Source: Anaeromassilibacillus sp001305115 (lineage in GTDB: Bacteria; Bacillota; Clostridia; Oscillospirales; Acutalibacteraceae). From it: a DNA stretch of 64,000 bases. This document shows positions 17,864-27,046 of this stretch, piece after piece. The stretch covers positions 806,001-870,000 of the forward strand of contig AP031437.1 of NCBI GenBank assembly GCA_042854365.1, given 5' to 3'. Position 1 is the stretch's first letter. Every line of letters starts with the position of its first letter. A program made the translations under genes and the position numbers. The notes under the pieces were generated by a model. That model saw only the letters and a list, made by a program, of their open reading frames with translations, had not been told where the DNA came from and did no database searches.

Positions 17864-18139
17864 ATGTACGAAGACAAGACTCTCATCTGCAAAGAATGTG
17901 GCGCTGAATTTGTTTTCACCGCCGGCGAACAGGAATTCTATGCTTCCAAGGGTTTCGTAAACGAGCCCCAGAGATGCAAGGCCTGCCGCGATGCGCGCAA
18001 GAATGCTGCAAAGCCTGAGCGCGAAATGTTCACCGCCATCTGCGCGAGCTGTGGCAAGGAAGCAAGAGTTCCCTTTAAGCCCCGTGAAGACCGTCCTGTA
18101 TATTGCAGCGAGTGCTTTGCAAAGATGAGGGAAGAATAA
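17864..18139 (+). CDS. Double zinc-ribbon protein
   Basis: The 91-residue protein has two Cys-rich halves: CKECGAEF with CKAC (about 10-46), and CASCGKEARVPF with CSEC (about 65-88). Each would bind one zinc. The first half, ending GFVNEPQRCKACR, matches the probable zinc-ribbon family PF13451; the second resembles the CxxCGKE repeat often fused to it. The function is unknown but the family is common in Firmicutes and may bind nucleic acid or ribosomes. The ATG has GAGGT upstream, and a terminator follows. Confidence 0.9.
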   Translation: MYEDKTLICKECGAEFVFTAGEQEFYASKGFVNEPQRCKACRDARKNAAKPEREMFTAICASCGKEARVPFKPREDRPVYCSECFAKMREE

Positions 18140-18168
18140 GATATAAATTTTTTCAATTTGTAACTGAG

Positions 18169-18196
18169 ACGCCTCGGAGGAATCCGGGGCGTTTTG
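18169..18196 (+). terminator. Terminator of the zinc-ribbon gene
   Basis: ACGCCTCGGA and TCCGGGGCGT pair around a GGAA tetraloop and run into TTTTG. Confidence 0.75.
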
Positions 18197-18311
18197 TTTC
18201 TGTGGGAATGTGTCAAATCTTCGTATTGCAATCCTTTCGGTGGGGTATTATAATAAAAACACAAATTTTGCTTTTCATAGAAGCGCAACACAGAGTATAG
18301 GAGGAAACAAC

Positions 18312-18515
18312 ATGGCTGCTGTTACAAAGGATACCATTATTGGCGATATTCTGGATATGGACAAGACGACCGCTCCCTTCTTTATGGAAATGGGGATGCA
18401 TTGCTTGGGTTGCCCGGCTTCCCGTGGGGAGACACTGGAACAGGCCTGTATGGTGCACGGCGTGGACCCGGAAGAAATGGTGAAAAAGCTCAACGCCCAT
18501 ATGCAGGGCAAATAA
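18312..18515 (+). CDS. DUF1858 domain protein
   Basis: The 67-residue protein is a complete DUF1858 domain: TIIGDILDMDKTTAPFFMEM, then the Cys pair MHCLGCP and a helical tail. The Cys pair is the hallmark of the family, often linked to hybrid-cluster or iron-sulfur proteins and to DUF438, but its function is undetermined. Start ATG 18312 follows AGGAGG at ideal spacing; the longer in-frame start at 18210 runs through the intergenic region. It is probably the first gene of a run leading to trmK. Confidence 0.9.
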   Translation: MAAVTKDTIIGDILDMDKTTAPFFMEMGMHCLGCPASRGETLEQACMVHGVDPEEMVKKLNAHMQGK

Positions 18516-18530
18516 GTTCGGATCGGTTTA

Positions 18531-18563
18531 CACGCCGCCCGTCAACATGTTTGGCGGGCGGCG
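18531..18563 (+). promoter_or_regulatory. GC-rich intercistronic hairpin
   Basis: CGCCGCCCG and CGGGCGGCG pair between the DUF1858 stop and trmK. There is no T run, so it may attenuate or protect the mRNA rather than end transcription fully. Confidence 0.45.
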
Positions 18564-18594
18564 GTTCCATATTTGGAGAAAAGGAGGCTGTTGT

Positions 18595-19290
18595 ATGCCG
18601 CATCCGTTGTTTACCCTGGGAAACCGGCTTTCTCTGTGTGCATCTATGGTTCGAGAGGGAACAAAGCTGGTGGATATTGGAACCGACCATGCTTACCTGC
18701 CCATCTGGCTGGTGCGGAAGGGCCGGATTTCCAATGCAATTGCTGCGGATGTCAAGCTTTCGCCTTTGCGGTCCGCAGAACGGAATATTCGCCGCTATCA
18801 TGTGGAAGAACAGGTTTCCGCCCGTCTTTCGGATGGGCTGGATGCGGTCTTTCCAAACGAAGCAGATGACATCGTGATGGCAGGGATGGGAGGGGAGCTG
18901 ATTATCCGCCTGATCGGAGCAGCCCCTTGGCTTAAGCAGGAACATAAGCGGCTCATTTTGCAGCCGATGACCTCTGCGGAAGAGCTACGCCGTTTTTTGG
19001 CAAGGGAAGGCTTTTCGATTCTACGCGAAGAAGCCACGGAAGAGGATGGACATATCTACTCGGTTATGCAGGTGATGTACGCTCCTGCACAGGCGGGCGG
19101 GGGAGAACTGTATCCCTATATTGGCAAACTGGATGGCTCTACTGCGGAAAGCCGCGCCTACATATCCAAATGTGCTGTCCGGCTTTTCAAAAAAGCACAG
19201 GGGATGCGGATCTCTGGACATAGTGAGGAGGCAACGGCCCTTCAGGCAATTTATGAGTGTCTACAGCAGCTTTGCGAAAGAGACAATTGA
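18595..19290 (+). CDS. trmK: tRNA (adenine(22)-N1)-methyltransferase TrmK
   Basis: This is a SAM-dependent enzyme that methylates A22 in the D-loop of tRNA. The 231-residue protein has the class I methyltransferase motif LVDIGTDHAYLPIWLV, the DVKLSPLRSAERNI motif and the IVMAGMGGELI motif, all typical of TrmK/YqfN. A C-terminal helical part follows. The ATG at 18595 has AAGGAGG seven bases upstream. It is followed 14 bases later by the nif3-like gene, the gene order seen in many Firmicutes. Confidence 0.94.
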   Translation: MPHPLFTLGNRLSLCASMVREGTKLVDIGTDHAYLPIWLVRKGRISNAIAADVKLSPLRSAERNIRRYHVEEQVSARLSDGLDAVFPNEADDIVMAGMGGELIIRLIGAAPWLKQEHKRLILQPMTSAEELRRFLAREGFSILREEATEEDGHIYSVMQVMYAPAQAGGGELYPYIGKLDGSTAESRAYISKCAVRLFKKAQGMRISGHSEEATALQAIYECLQQLCERDN

Positions 19291-19304
19291 AAGAGGGATT
19301 GGTT

Positions 19305-20075
19305 ATGGCAACGGTTGGAGAGTTTTATGATTTGATTGACGCATTTGCCCCATTTCATACCGCGATGGGGTTTGACAATCCGGGCCTGCTCGTGGGAGAC
19401 CGCGGCACAGAGGTCCATTCGGCCCTGTTTGCACTGGATATTACGCCGCAGGTGGTGCGTGAGGCGGCAGAGATGGGCGCGCAGTTGGTCGTCAGCCATC
19501 ATCCGGTCATTTTTCATCCATTGAAGAGCCTTTTGCCGGGTTCCGCGCCCTATCTGTTGGCGCAATATGGGGTCGCCGCGATCTGTGCCCACACCAATCT
19601 GGATATGGCGCAGGGCGGAGTAAATACATGCCTGGCTGAACGGTTGCAGCTGAAACAGGTGCGTATGCTTAAAGAATATGAACACAGCGGTTTGCCGGAG
19701 GGGCTGATCGGCGAAACCGATCATCCGTATACCCCAAAGGAGTTTGCCGCATTTGTCAAAGAGGTATTGGGATGTGATGGCTTGAAATATGCGGATGGTG
19801 GAAAGACCATTACAACGGTGGGCCTGTGTGGGGGCGCCGGCGCAGATCTTACCATGGACGCCGCACAACAGGGAGCGCAGGCGATGGTGACTGCGGATAC
19901 CAAACACAACCAACTTCTCGATGCGGAGGATATGGGGATTACGTTGGTAGATGCAGGCCATTTCTATACGGAAGATGTGGTGATCGTTCCGCTGATGGAA
20001 CGATTCCAGGCCCGTTTTCCGGAGGTAAAGATGGCCAAATCCGTACAAGCACACAGCCCTGCAAAATTCCTCTAA
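19305..20075 (+). CDS. Nif3-like dinuclear metal centre protein
   Basis: The 256-residue protein is a Nif3/YqfO-family member, normally a toroidal hexamer with two metals per subunit. Likely ligands are the His pair in VVSHHPVIFHP, His in AICAHTNLD and DAGHFYTE near the end. The biochemical role is unsettled (GTP cyclohydrolase I type 2 annotations are old and doubtful). The inserted PII-like domain found in longer relatives is absent. ATG 19305 follows AAAGAGGG; the upstream in-frame ATG at 19257 lies inside trmK. It is cotranscribed with trmK. Confidence 0.93.
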   Translation: MATVGEFYDLIDAFAPFHTAMGFDNPGLLVGDRGTEVHSALFALDITPQVVREAAEMGAQLVVSHHPVIFHPLKSLLPGSAPYLLAQYGVAAICAHTNLDMAQGGVNTCLAERLQLKQVRMLKEYEHSGLPEGLIGETDHPYTPKEFAAFVKEVLGCDGLKYADGGKTITTVGLCGGAGADLTMDAAQQGAQAMVTADTKHNQLLDAEDMGITLVDAGHFYTEDVVIVPLMERFQARFPEVKMAKSVQAHSPAKFL

Positions 20076-20123
20076 ACCTCTGGCTGGGGCATGAAGATGC
20101 CTCGGTGGAAAGGACGGATACCA

Positions 20124-21869
20124 ATGGCTCTGGATGGAGCATTTTTGAGACATATCAAAAAAGAAATAGAAGGATTGGCTTTGGGAGCCCGCGTTGAGAA
20201 AATCGCACAGCCCAATCGGGAAGAGATGGTCTTTACGCTGCGCACACGGACCGATCATTATAAACTCTTATTGTCTGCACGTGCGAACAGCGCGCGCATT
20301 CATTTTACCCGGTTCGTACCGGAAAACCCAAAAGTCCCGCCCATGTTGTGCATGTTGTTGCGAAAGAGGTTGTCCGGCGCCAAGCTTGCCGCGGTGCGGC
20401 AACCAGGATTGGAACGCCTATTGCTTTTGGATTTTGATGCGATCAATGAGCTTGGCGATGAGGTGCGTTTGACTCTGGCGGTGGAAATTATGGGCCGCTA
20501 CAGCAACCTGATTCTAGTGGATGAAAATGGGAAAATCGTGGATGCGCTCAAGCGTGTGGACGCTGAGATGTCCTCTGAACGCCTGGTTCTGCCTGGTTTA
20601 AGTTATCAGTTGCCACCACCGCAAAAGAAGCTCTGTATGCTTGAAACGGATTCGGAAGCGCTATTGGCACGCTTGCGCGCATTGCCTGCAGACACAGAGC
20701 TCGCTAAAGCACTGCTCGCCAATGTACAGGGGGTCTCACCGGTTGTCTGCCGGGAAATACAGCATTTGACCGGCCGTGGAACAGACCTGTATACGCAGGA
20801 GATGACAGAGGAACACTGGGGACGTCTGCGTTTCTTTCTAGACCGGTTGATTCAGACAGTACGCGGGATAGAGGGAGCGCCCCACATGGCGGTCAGTGTG
20901 GCGAAAAAGCCGATGGATTTCTCCTTTATGAATATCACACAATATGGAACAGCGGCTATAGTCACGCGGCAAGAGACTTTTTCGGACCTTTTGGACGCTT
21001 TTTATGAGGGGCGAGACCGCATCGAGCGGATGCGTGCCCGTTCGCAGGATCTGCTTCGAGTACTTTCCAACGCGTCAGACCGTCTGAGCCGAAAGATCAA
21101 TATTCAGCGTGCCGAATTGGAAAAATGTGCAGAGCGCGACCAATTGCGTATTTGTGGTGATTTAATCAGCGCCAACCTCTATCAAATTGAAAAGGGGAGT
21201 ACTTCGGTATCCCTGCAAAATTTTTATGAGGCGGATGCGCCGCTGGTCAAAATCAAATTAGATCCTGCAAAGACGCCTTCGCAGAATGCACAGAAGTATT
21301 ATAAGGATTATCGAAAGGCGCGGACAGCGGAAGAAAAACTCACCGAGCAAATCCACCAGGCCCAACAGGAACTGGAATATTTGGATACGGTATTTGAGGA
21401 ATTGAGCCGTGCAAAGGTCGAGCGGGATCTCTCGGAGATCCGGCAGGAACTTGTGGAACAGGGATATATCCGCGCACAGAGGGGAAAACAGAAGCCTGTC
21501 GCCGCCGCCGCTCCGTTGGAATTTACCTCCAGCGATGGTTTCCGCATCCTGGTGGGACGGAATAACCGGCAGAACGACCGCCTGACGCTTAAGCAGGCGA
21601 ACAACAATGATATTTGGTTTCACACGAAAAATATCCCCGGCTCCCATACCATTCTGGTGACAGACGGGCGGGAACCGACGGAGACGGCTATCCGTGAAGC
21701 GGCAATGCTGGCTGCGGCGCACAGCCGGGCGCGTGAATCTTCCCAGGTTCCCGTCGATTATACCCAAGTGCGCAATGTGAATAAACCTTCCGGCGCGAAA
21801 CCGGGAATGGTGATTTACATCAAATACAATACGGTGTACGTAACGCCTGCGGCCTTTGAAGAGGCGTAA
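20124..21869 (+). CDS. rqcH: Ribosome quality control factor RqcH (NFACT family)
   Basis: The 581-residue protein is the bacterial Rqc2/NEMF homologue. It binds stalled 50S-peptidyl-tRNA complexes and recruits tRNA-Ala to add C-terminal alanine tails that mark the chain for degradation. It has an NFACT-N domain (about 1-200), HhH and coiled-coil segments in the middle (helical run around 330-440) and a C-terminal NFACT-R domain (SDGFRILVGRNNRQNDRL then ANNNDIWFHTKNIPGSH). Older annotation as fibronectin-binding protein is superseded. ATG 20124 follows AAAGGA and matches the family start (ALDGAFLRHIKKEIE). Confidence 0.95.
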   Translation: MALDGAFLRHIKKEIEGLALGARVEKIAQPNREEMVFTLRTRTDHYKLLLSARANSARIHFTRFVPENPKVPPMLCMLLRKRLSGAKLAAVRQPGLERLLLLDFDAINELGDEVRLTLAVEIMGRYSNLILVDENGKIVDALKRVDAEMSSERLVLPGLSYQLPPPQKKLCMLETDSEALLARLRALPADTELAKALLANVQGVSPVVCREIQHLTGRGTDLYTQEMTEEHWGRLRFFLDRLIQTVRGIEGAPHMAVSVAKKPMDFSFMNITQYGTAAIVTRQETFSDLLDAFYEGRDRIERMRARSQDLLRVLSNASDRLSRKINIQRAELEKCAERDQLRICGDLISANLYQIEKGSTSVSLQNFYEADAPLVKIKLDPAKTPSQNAQKYYKDYRKARTAEEKLTEQIHQAQQELEYLDTVFEELSRAKVERDLSEIRQELVEQGYIRAQRGKQKPVAAAAPLEFTSSDGFRILVGRNNRQNDRLTLKQANNNDIWFHTKNIPGSHTILVTDGREPTETAIREAAMLAAAHSRARESSQVPVDYTQVRNVNKPSGAKPGMVIYIKYNTVYVTPAAFEEA

Positions 21870-21982
21870 GGCTCCCTGTTTGGCGAAAACGCGAAAAAAG
21901 AATGATCAAAAGGGGGTATCGCCCAATGGGGAAAGGGAGAAAAGCCTTTTTTGGAGTTTCCGGGGGATGCGCCCCTGTCGCG

Positions 21983-22012
21983 TTGACAGAAAAGAAATGG
22001 ATGGTATATAAT
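21983..22012 (+). promoter_or_regulatory. Promoter of the polysaccharide operon
   Basis: TTGACA (21983-21988) and TATAAT (22007-22012) are 18 bases apart, or 16 to the overlapping TATATA. This is one of the strongest promoters in the window, about 85 bases before the first ATG. Confidence 0.8.
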
Positions 22013-22102
22013 ATTCTTTATATTTCCTTAACAATTGGAATGAATCGGTTGAATGTTGTGGAAAATACGGGGAATTGACAATTTCGGTTTGGAGGATACG
22101 GA

Positions 22103-23677
22103 ATGAACGGATATACGGAGAAATCTGGCAATCTGCTGGAACGGATCGCGGATCTGCTTGCCGATTTGATGCAGACCATTTTCTTGGTCGTGCTCAAGCC
22201 TTTTGTTGGCTTGGCGCGGGTTATGAGCGAACGCCTGAAGAATTTTTTGATCAGTGCGTCGTTTTTCGGGATCATGGTCATCATCTACTTGGAGCATACC
22301 AATATCACAAGCTTGATTTTGCAGCATCTTCCGCTGCCTTCGGTCATTAAATATGTTTTCTTTGACTTGCTTGGTTGCGTACTGATGGCCGTTGTAGCGA
22401 TTTGCTCGATTCAAGGGCCCTTGCAGCGGAAACGGTGCAATGCCATGATGACGTTGCTTTGGGCGGGCATGTGTATCTTTTTTATTGTATCCGCAATCTA
22501 TACGTCTCTCGACTGGGCAGCAATTTCCATTATTTTTACATTGGTGTTTCCGTGCGTTTATTTTATCTGGAACAACCGTGGGGACTACGGCACCTTGTTC
22601 CGTCTGGTGACCAAAGGGTTGGTGAGCTTCAATCTGGTCTTTTTTGTGTTGAGTGTCTTATTCAGCCCGATCACGGGCGGCCAGTATCGCGCTTTATTCA
22701 CGAATGCGAACTCATTGGGACAGTACCTCACCTGTACCATTCCGCTCTTTATGATGAACTATACGCTTGCTTGGCGTAAGTGGGAGCAAAAGCCCCGCAC
22801 AGCTTCTCCGGTGCGCCCGGAGTGGCGCCATCCTGGTTCTCTGTTCCGGTATGCCGCTTTCGCCTGCCGCGCTCATAAGGGGTTGCTCCCATCCCTGTTG
22901 GGGCTTGGGACTTCTGTTGCATTGATTGTATTCAGCCGTTCGCGGACTGCGCTTTTGGCAGCGGCCATTTCTTTTGCGCTTTGGTTTGTTTTGAATTATA
23001 TCGTGGCACACTGGGGCGAAGGGATCAAAGCCATTGCTCTGCGCGCGATAAAACAGATCCTACCCATGCTTTTGGCAGTGGTAATCTGTGTTCCTGGTAC
23101 GTTTTGGTTGGTCAAGGGCGGTACGTATGCGGTGTATTACTATGCGGCGGTCAATGACTTGTTGCCAGAGGAGTATGCGTATCTGGATCCCCGCCTGCAG
23201 GGGACAAAGCTGGATGACGCGATCAATGCGGCGATGGATCGTTTGGACACGGAGGGAAAGACCGCAGACCAGGTGACTACACACCGTACGTTGATCTGGA
23301 AAGCATTTGCGGATCGTGTAGAACCTCTCGGCCATGAGCGCGGTAAGATCTATGTACACGATTACGGCGTTGCAGCCACCGCACACAACTGCATAATCCA
23401 AATTTTATATGACAGCGGAATTTTTACGGCTCTGTTCTATTTTGCAATCAATGTGGCGTCCGGGTTCCGGGCACTGCTGTACTATTTGCGCCGCAGGAAA
23501 GGGGACCCATATGCGATCTTCCCGGTTTTGCTGATGCCCGGCTACTTGGTAACGTCGTTGTTGGCTTCCTCTTACCCGCCGTTTGCTTACAGCATTGCCT
23601 TGGTATACTGGCTGGTGCAGGCTCCGCTCTTTGAGAAAAAGATTCGTGAGCCTGAAGGTTTGCCCGAATGTGTATAA
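22103..23677 (+). CDS. O-antigen ligase/polymerase-like membrane protein
   Basis: The 524-residue protein has about eleven hydrophobic segments and a long extracellular loop at ~330-430 (YYAAVNDLLPEEYAYLDPRL through AHNCIIQILYDSGIF). The segment LIVFSRSRTALLAAAI and the later AHN(C/S)-x-Q-x-L pattern are hallmarks of the Wzy_C / O-antigen ligase superfamily, which joins lipid-linked oligosaccharides. In a monoderm this would act at the outer face of the membrane on a capsule, exopolysaccharide or wall glycan. The ATG has TTGGAGG upstream. It leads a three-gene operon with a glycosyltransferase and a flippase. Confidence 0.85.
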   Translation: MNGYTEKSGNLLERIADLLADLMQTIFLVVLKPFVGLARVMSERLKNFLISASFFGIMVIIYLEHTNITSLILQHLPLPSVIKYVFFDLLGCVLMAVVAICSIQGPLQRKRCNAMMTLLWAGMCIFFIVSAIYTSLDWAAISIIFTLVFPCVYFIWNNRGDYGTLFRLVTKGLVSFNLVFFVLSVLFSPITGGQYRALFTNANSLGQYLTCTIPLFMMNYTLAWRKWEQKPRTASPVRPEWRHPGSLFRYAAFACRAHKGLLPSLLGLGTSVALIVFSRSRTALLAAAISFALWFVLNYIVAHWGEGIKAIALRAIKQILPMLLAVVICVPGTFWLVKGGTYAVYYYAAVNDLLPEEYAYLDPRLQGTKLDDAINAAMDRLDTEGKTADQVTTHRTLIWKAFADRVEPLGHERGKIYVHDYGVAATAHNCIIQILYDSGIFTALFYFAINVASGFRALLYYLRRRKGDPYAIFPVLLMPGYLVTSLLASSYPPFAYSIALVYWLVQAPLFEKKIREPEGLPECV

Positions 23678-23691
23678 ACAGGAGCGTCGCT

Positions 23692-24924
23692 ATGAAACGA
23701 CTCATTTTAATCACCGACCATTACCCGTATACTAGGGGGGAATTGCCCTTTATACAGCCGGAACTTGCGGTGACATGCCAGCATTTTGAGGTGACAATTA
23801 TCTGTAAAAGCCCTGTGCAGGAACCAGAGTATTCGCTTCCTGCGGGGGTAAAGCTGTACCATTACCATAGGAATGCCACAACAGGGGAAAAGCTCCGCAA
23901 TCTATTTGGTTGCCTGTTGGATCGAAATTATTATCGCAGTGTGTTTGGAAAAGAGCATGCGAAGGGCTCATTGCGTGCTAGAGAAGCTGAGGTGCGCAAT
24001 TTTCGTCTTTCCGCCCACCTGTTTCAAAAATATCTGCGGAGCGAGGGCTTTTTCGACCAGATCGAACATACCATTTATTATTCCTACTGGTATAATTACG
24101 GTGCTTTGGCTTTGGCTTTGGAGAAGCAGCGCCACCCGAGGATGCGCATCATCACCCGTACACACGGCTATGATCTCTATAATGAGCGTTCTCCGGCGGG
24201 CGTTCAGCCGTATAAATATTTCATGGACCGGCATCTGGACGCAGTGTTTTTTGTTTCCCGCCAAGCGCGGGCATATTATCTAAAGCATTTTGCGACCCAA
24301 AAGAATGATCATTACAAGATGGCCTATCTTGGTGTTCCGGACAACGGCTTGAACCCACCGGCAAAAGGGGATACCATCAGCCTGTTCTCCTGTTCCAATG
24401 TGATTCCAATCAAGCGCCTGGACCTGCTGGTGGAAGCGCTTTCCCTGCTTCACGGACGGAAACTCCGGTGGGTACATGCGGGCGGAGGCCCTCAGGAAGA
24501 GTATATTCATCAGCTCGCAGAAGAAAAGCTGGGGGGGAATCCAGAAGTTTCCTATGCATTTTTGGGATCGGTGCCCAATGAAACGATTGTGGATTATTAC
24601 AAATCCACACATATCGACCTATTTCTTACGGCATCGGAGACAGAAGGAGGGACCCCGGTATCCATTATGGAGGCCTTTTCGTTTGGCGTGCCTGCTGTTG
24701 GAACGGATGTCGGAGGAATTCCAGAGATGATCCATGAGGGAACTGGTTTCCTTCTGGGGGCCAATCCGACTGCGGCAGAAATTGCGGCGGCGATTGCGGC
24801 CTATGCGGATGCAACTGCGGCTAAAAAGACCGCTTTGCGCAGCAATGCGCGCCAGCTGTGGCGAAATTCGTTTTATGATAAGGCCAACCATACTCGTTTT
24901 GTGACAGAGTTGGAGAAGCTCTGA
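23692..24924 (+). CDS. GT4-family glycosyltransferase
   Basis: This retaining GT-B enzyme has 410 residues. The C-terminal Rossmann domain carries the donor-site signature SETEGGTPVSIMEAFSFG, an E-x7-E motif with PAVGTDVGGIPEMI after it. FSCSNVIPIKRLDLLVEAL marks the usual start of Glycos_transf_1. Donor and acceptor are unknown. ATG 23692 follows AGGAG, 14 bases after the upstream stop; the in-frame ATG at 23668 overlaps the ligase gene and has no site. It presumably adds a sugar in the cytosol to the glycan exported by the next gene. Confidence 0.92.
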   Translation: MKRLILITDHYPYTRGELPFIQPELAVTCQHFEVTIICKSPVQEPEYSLPAGVKLYHYHRNATTGEKLRNLFGCLLDRNYYRSVFGKEHAKGSLRAREAEVRNFRLSAHLFQKYLRSEGFFDQIEHTIYYSYWYNYGALALALEKQRHPRMRIITRTHGYDLYNERSPAGVQPYKYFMDRHLDAVFFVSRQARAYYLKHFATQKNDHYKMAYLGVPDNGLNPPAKGDTISLFSCSNVIPIKRLDLLVEALSLLHGRKLRWVHAGGGPQEEYIHQLAEEKLGGNPEVSYAFLGSVPNETIVDYYKSTHIDLFLTASETEGGTPVSIMEAFSFGVPAVGTDVGGIPEMIHEGTGFLLGANPTAAEIAAAIAAYADATAAKKTALRSNARQLWRNSFYDKANHTRFVTELEKL

Positions 24925-24983
24925 TTCAAAAAAACAGCATATACAGTCAAGGATACGGAATCCGGAATTTTGGAGGACGCACA

Positions 24984-26369
24984 TTGGATAAATATAAAAA
25001 ATTGATCTCCAATACCGTGATCTTTGCAATCGGCACCTTCAGCTCGAAGGTGCTGGTTTTTCTATTGATGCCGCTTTATACGCGCGTCCTCTCGGACGCG
25101 GAATATGGCATTACAGATCTGATTGTCCAGACGGGAAATCTATTGCTTCCGTTGGCATCCCTGGGGATTGTCAACGCGGTGATCCGGTTTGGCTTGGAGC
25201 GGCACGTCCGAAAGAGCGACGTATTCACCACAGGTTTGGCTACAATCCTGACCGGTTTCTGTATCATGCTCCTGTTGTATCCTCTACTGGATCTCTTGGA
25301 CTTCCTATCGGGATACACGGCTTTAATCTATGCGTTTGTGTTGATGTCCAGCTTGCGGTCCCTTTGCTCCCAATTTGTGCGCGCACGGGGCCAGGTGCGG
25401 CTCTATGCGGTGGACGGCATCGTCAGTACCATAACGACGATTTTGTTTAACGTCTTATTTTTAGTCGTTTTGAATTGGGGAGTCTTTGGCTATGTATTGG
25501 CCATTGTATGCTCGGATACACTGTCGGTGCTGTTTTTAGGATTTAATGCGGAACTCTGGCATTTTGTACGGATTCACGGCTTGCGCCGTTCCGTTTCGAA
25601 GGCCATGTTGAAATATGCCGTGCCGTTGATTCCAAACAATGTGCTCTGGTGGATTACAAATGTCTCCGACCGCTATATTGTCTCCTATCTGCTGGGAAAT
25701 AACGCCAATGGACTGTATGCGGTGGCCTATAAGGTCCCCTCAATCGTGGTGCTTGTTTCCGGGATTTTTATGGATGCTTGGCAGATGTCTGCTGTGACAG
25801 AGCAAGAGGGGCGCGGACGTTTTTTTACAAGGGTTTTTCGTTCTTATTGTTCCCTGCTATTTATTACTGGTTCGGGAATTATCCTGTTCAGCAAGGTGAT
25901 TACAAAGCTCTTGGTCTCGGAAGCTTTCTACGCTTCGTGGCAGTATATCCCGTTTTTGGTCATGGCGACCGTATTCACCTGTATTGTCAACTTCCTCGGA
26001 AGCATCTATATGGTGGAAAAAAAGAGCATGCTTTCCCTGGCGACGACGACAGTGGGGGCGTTGACCAATATCGTTTTGAATTTCCTCTTTATCCCACGGT
26101 TTGGTGTCAATGGCGCAGCGTTTGCGACTTTTATCAGTTATTTTGTGGTGTTTCTCTTTCGTGCGGTGGATACCCGGCGTTTTGTCCGCATGCACTACAG
26201 CGGCCTGCGCCTGGCGGTGAATACCGTCCTTTTGCTGATTCAGAGCCTGGTGATGATCTTTGAATTTCCCAATTGGATTTTTATAGAGATTGGACTGACT
26301 GTTTTGATGATATTGCTCAATGCGAAGGAGTTGTTGATGAGCCTGCAAAAGATATGGGTACGCAAATAA
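24984..26369 (+). CDS. Polysaccharide flippase of the MOP/MATE superfamily (Wzx-like)
   Basis: The 461-residue protein has 12 to 14 hydrophobic helices. The N-terminus MDKYKKLISNTVIFAIGTFS followed by KVLVFLLMPLYTRVLSDAEYG is the classic start of Polysacc_synt proteins, which flip undecaprenyl-linked oligosaccharides across the membrane. The TTG at 24984 has TTGGAGG upstream. It ends the operon at a strong terminator. With the ligase and GT4, it makes a minimal export and assembly set; initiating glycosyltransferase and further GT genes must be elsewhere. Confidence 0.9.
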   Translation: MDKYKKLISNTVIFAIGTFSSKVLVFLLMPLYTRVLSDAEYGITDLIVQTGNLLLPLASLGIVNAVIRFGLERHVRKSDVFTTGLATILTGFCIMLLLYPLLDLLDFLSGYTALIYAFVLMSSLRSLCSQFVRARGQVRLYAVDGIVSTITTILFNVLFLVVLNWGVFGYVLAIVCSDTLSVLFLGFNAELWHFVRIHGLRRSVSKAMLKYAVPLIPNNVLWWITNVSDRYIVSYLLGNNANGLYAVAYKVPSIVVLVSGIFMDAWQMSAVTEQEGRGRFFTRVFRSYCSLLFITGSGIILFSKVITKLLVSEAFYASWQYIPFLVMATVFTCIVNFLGSIYMVEKKSMLSLATTTVGALTNIVLNFLFIPRFGVNGAAFATFISYFVVFLFRAVDTRRFVRMHYSGLRLAVNTVLLLIQSLVMIFEFPNWIFIEIGLTVLMILLNAKELLMSLQKIWVRK

Positions 26370-26372
26370 AAA

Positions 26373-26428
26373 GCGGGTACGCCGGTATGCATGGAAGCAA
26401 CTGCTTCTGTATACCGGCGTGCCCGTTT
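26373..26428. terminator. Terminator of the polysaccharide operon
   Basis: GCGGGTACGCCGGTAT and ATACCGGCGTGCCCGT form a 16-bp stem with one G-T pair. The loop itself can fold (GAAGCAACTGCTTC). It converges with the minus-strand gene ending at 26475. Confidence 0.8.
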
Positions 26429-26474
26429 CGGATGAGAAAATAAGAACCTGTTTTGGAGGACCTTGGCTTATGCA

Positions 26475-26702
26475 TCAGTGCGTGCGGCTATTGCCTTCTT
26501 TCTGTTGCAATCCATCGGGATGCCGGTTTTCCGGCTGAGGAATGGCGTAGATTTCTGTATAGGATTCAGCCTCCTCGTCCGAGGCCGGCGGTGTCGGGAT
26601 CAGGCCGGTACATTCGGTAGCACAGGCGACTGTATCCAGATCGAAAAAGTCATCCTCTAAATTCATTGGTTCCACCTGCTTGTTTTTCGAATCGTTCATC
26701 AT
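26475..26702 (-). CDS. Small acidic Cys-containing hypothetical protein
   Basis: The 75-residue protein has a lysine-rich start (MMNDSKNKQVEP), an acidic stretch NLEDDFFDLDTVACATECTG and then LIPTPPASDEEAESYTEIY. The CTGLIPTPP-plus-acidic-YxxIY pattern recurs in small proteins of gut clostridia as far as I recall, without known function. The double ATG at 26697-26702 follows AAAGGAG by eight bases; longer minus-strand starts lack a site. It is not joined to its neighbours. A substrate-like or signalling small protein is possible but unproved. Confidence 0.6.
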   Translation of the reverse strand: MMNDSKNKQVEPMNLEDDFFDLDTVACATECTGLIPTPPASDEEAESYTEIYAIPQPENRHPDGLQQKEGNSRTH

Positions 26703-26965
26703 AGCGAGGCTCCTTTCCGCCGGATTCCGTGGCTGCCATCGGCGGCTTTTTTCATTTCCCCGGCATTGCTTATTTTGGCTATTGTTGCGCAAAAAATACA
26801 CAAGGGTTCGGTGGAATCCATGTGCGAACGGTCAAAACCGTATGGGCATCGGTTGAATAGGGAAGTTGGAACCCGGGAAAACGCTGTAAAAGAGCCTTTT
26901 TAAGGGCCTGTGCAGCATATATGGGAATTTTTTGCAACAAGTTGGCTTTTCCTGCGGCCGCTGTA

Positions 26966-26995
26966 TTGACTTTATTCTCCAGATCGGGGTAAACT
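26966..26995 (+). promoter_or_regulatory. Promoter of the ArsC-like / NUDIX-VOC / prfC operon
   Basis: TTGACT and TAAACT are 18 bases apart, 51 bases before the GTG start at 27047. Confidence 0.55.
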
Positions 26996-27046
26996 ATACC
27001 CGTTTGGTAATTGTATCTAAATCGCGGATTAAAGCGGGGGGATCAT

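Noticed and set aside
19251..20258. A 335-codon minus-strand frame
   Set aside because: It is antisense to the nif3-like gene and rqcH start, with no ribosome site or family resemblance.
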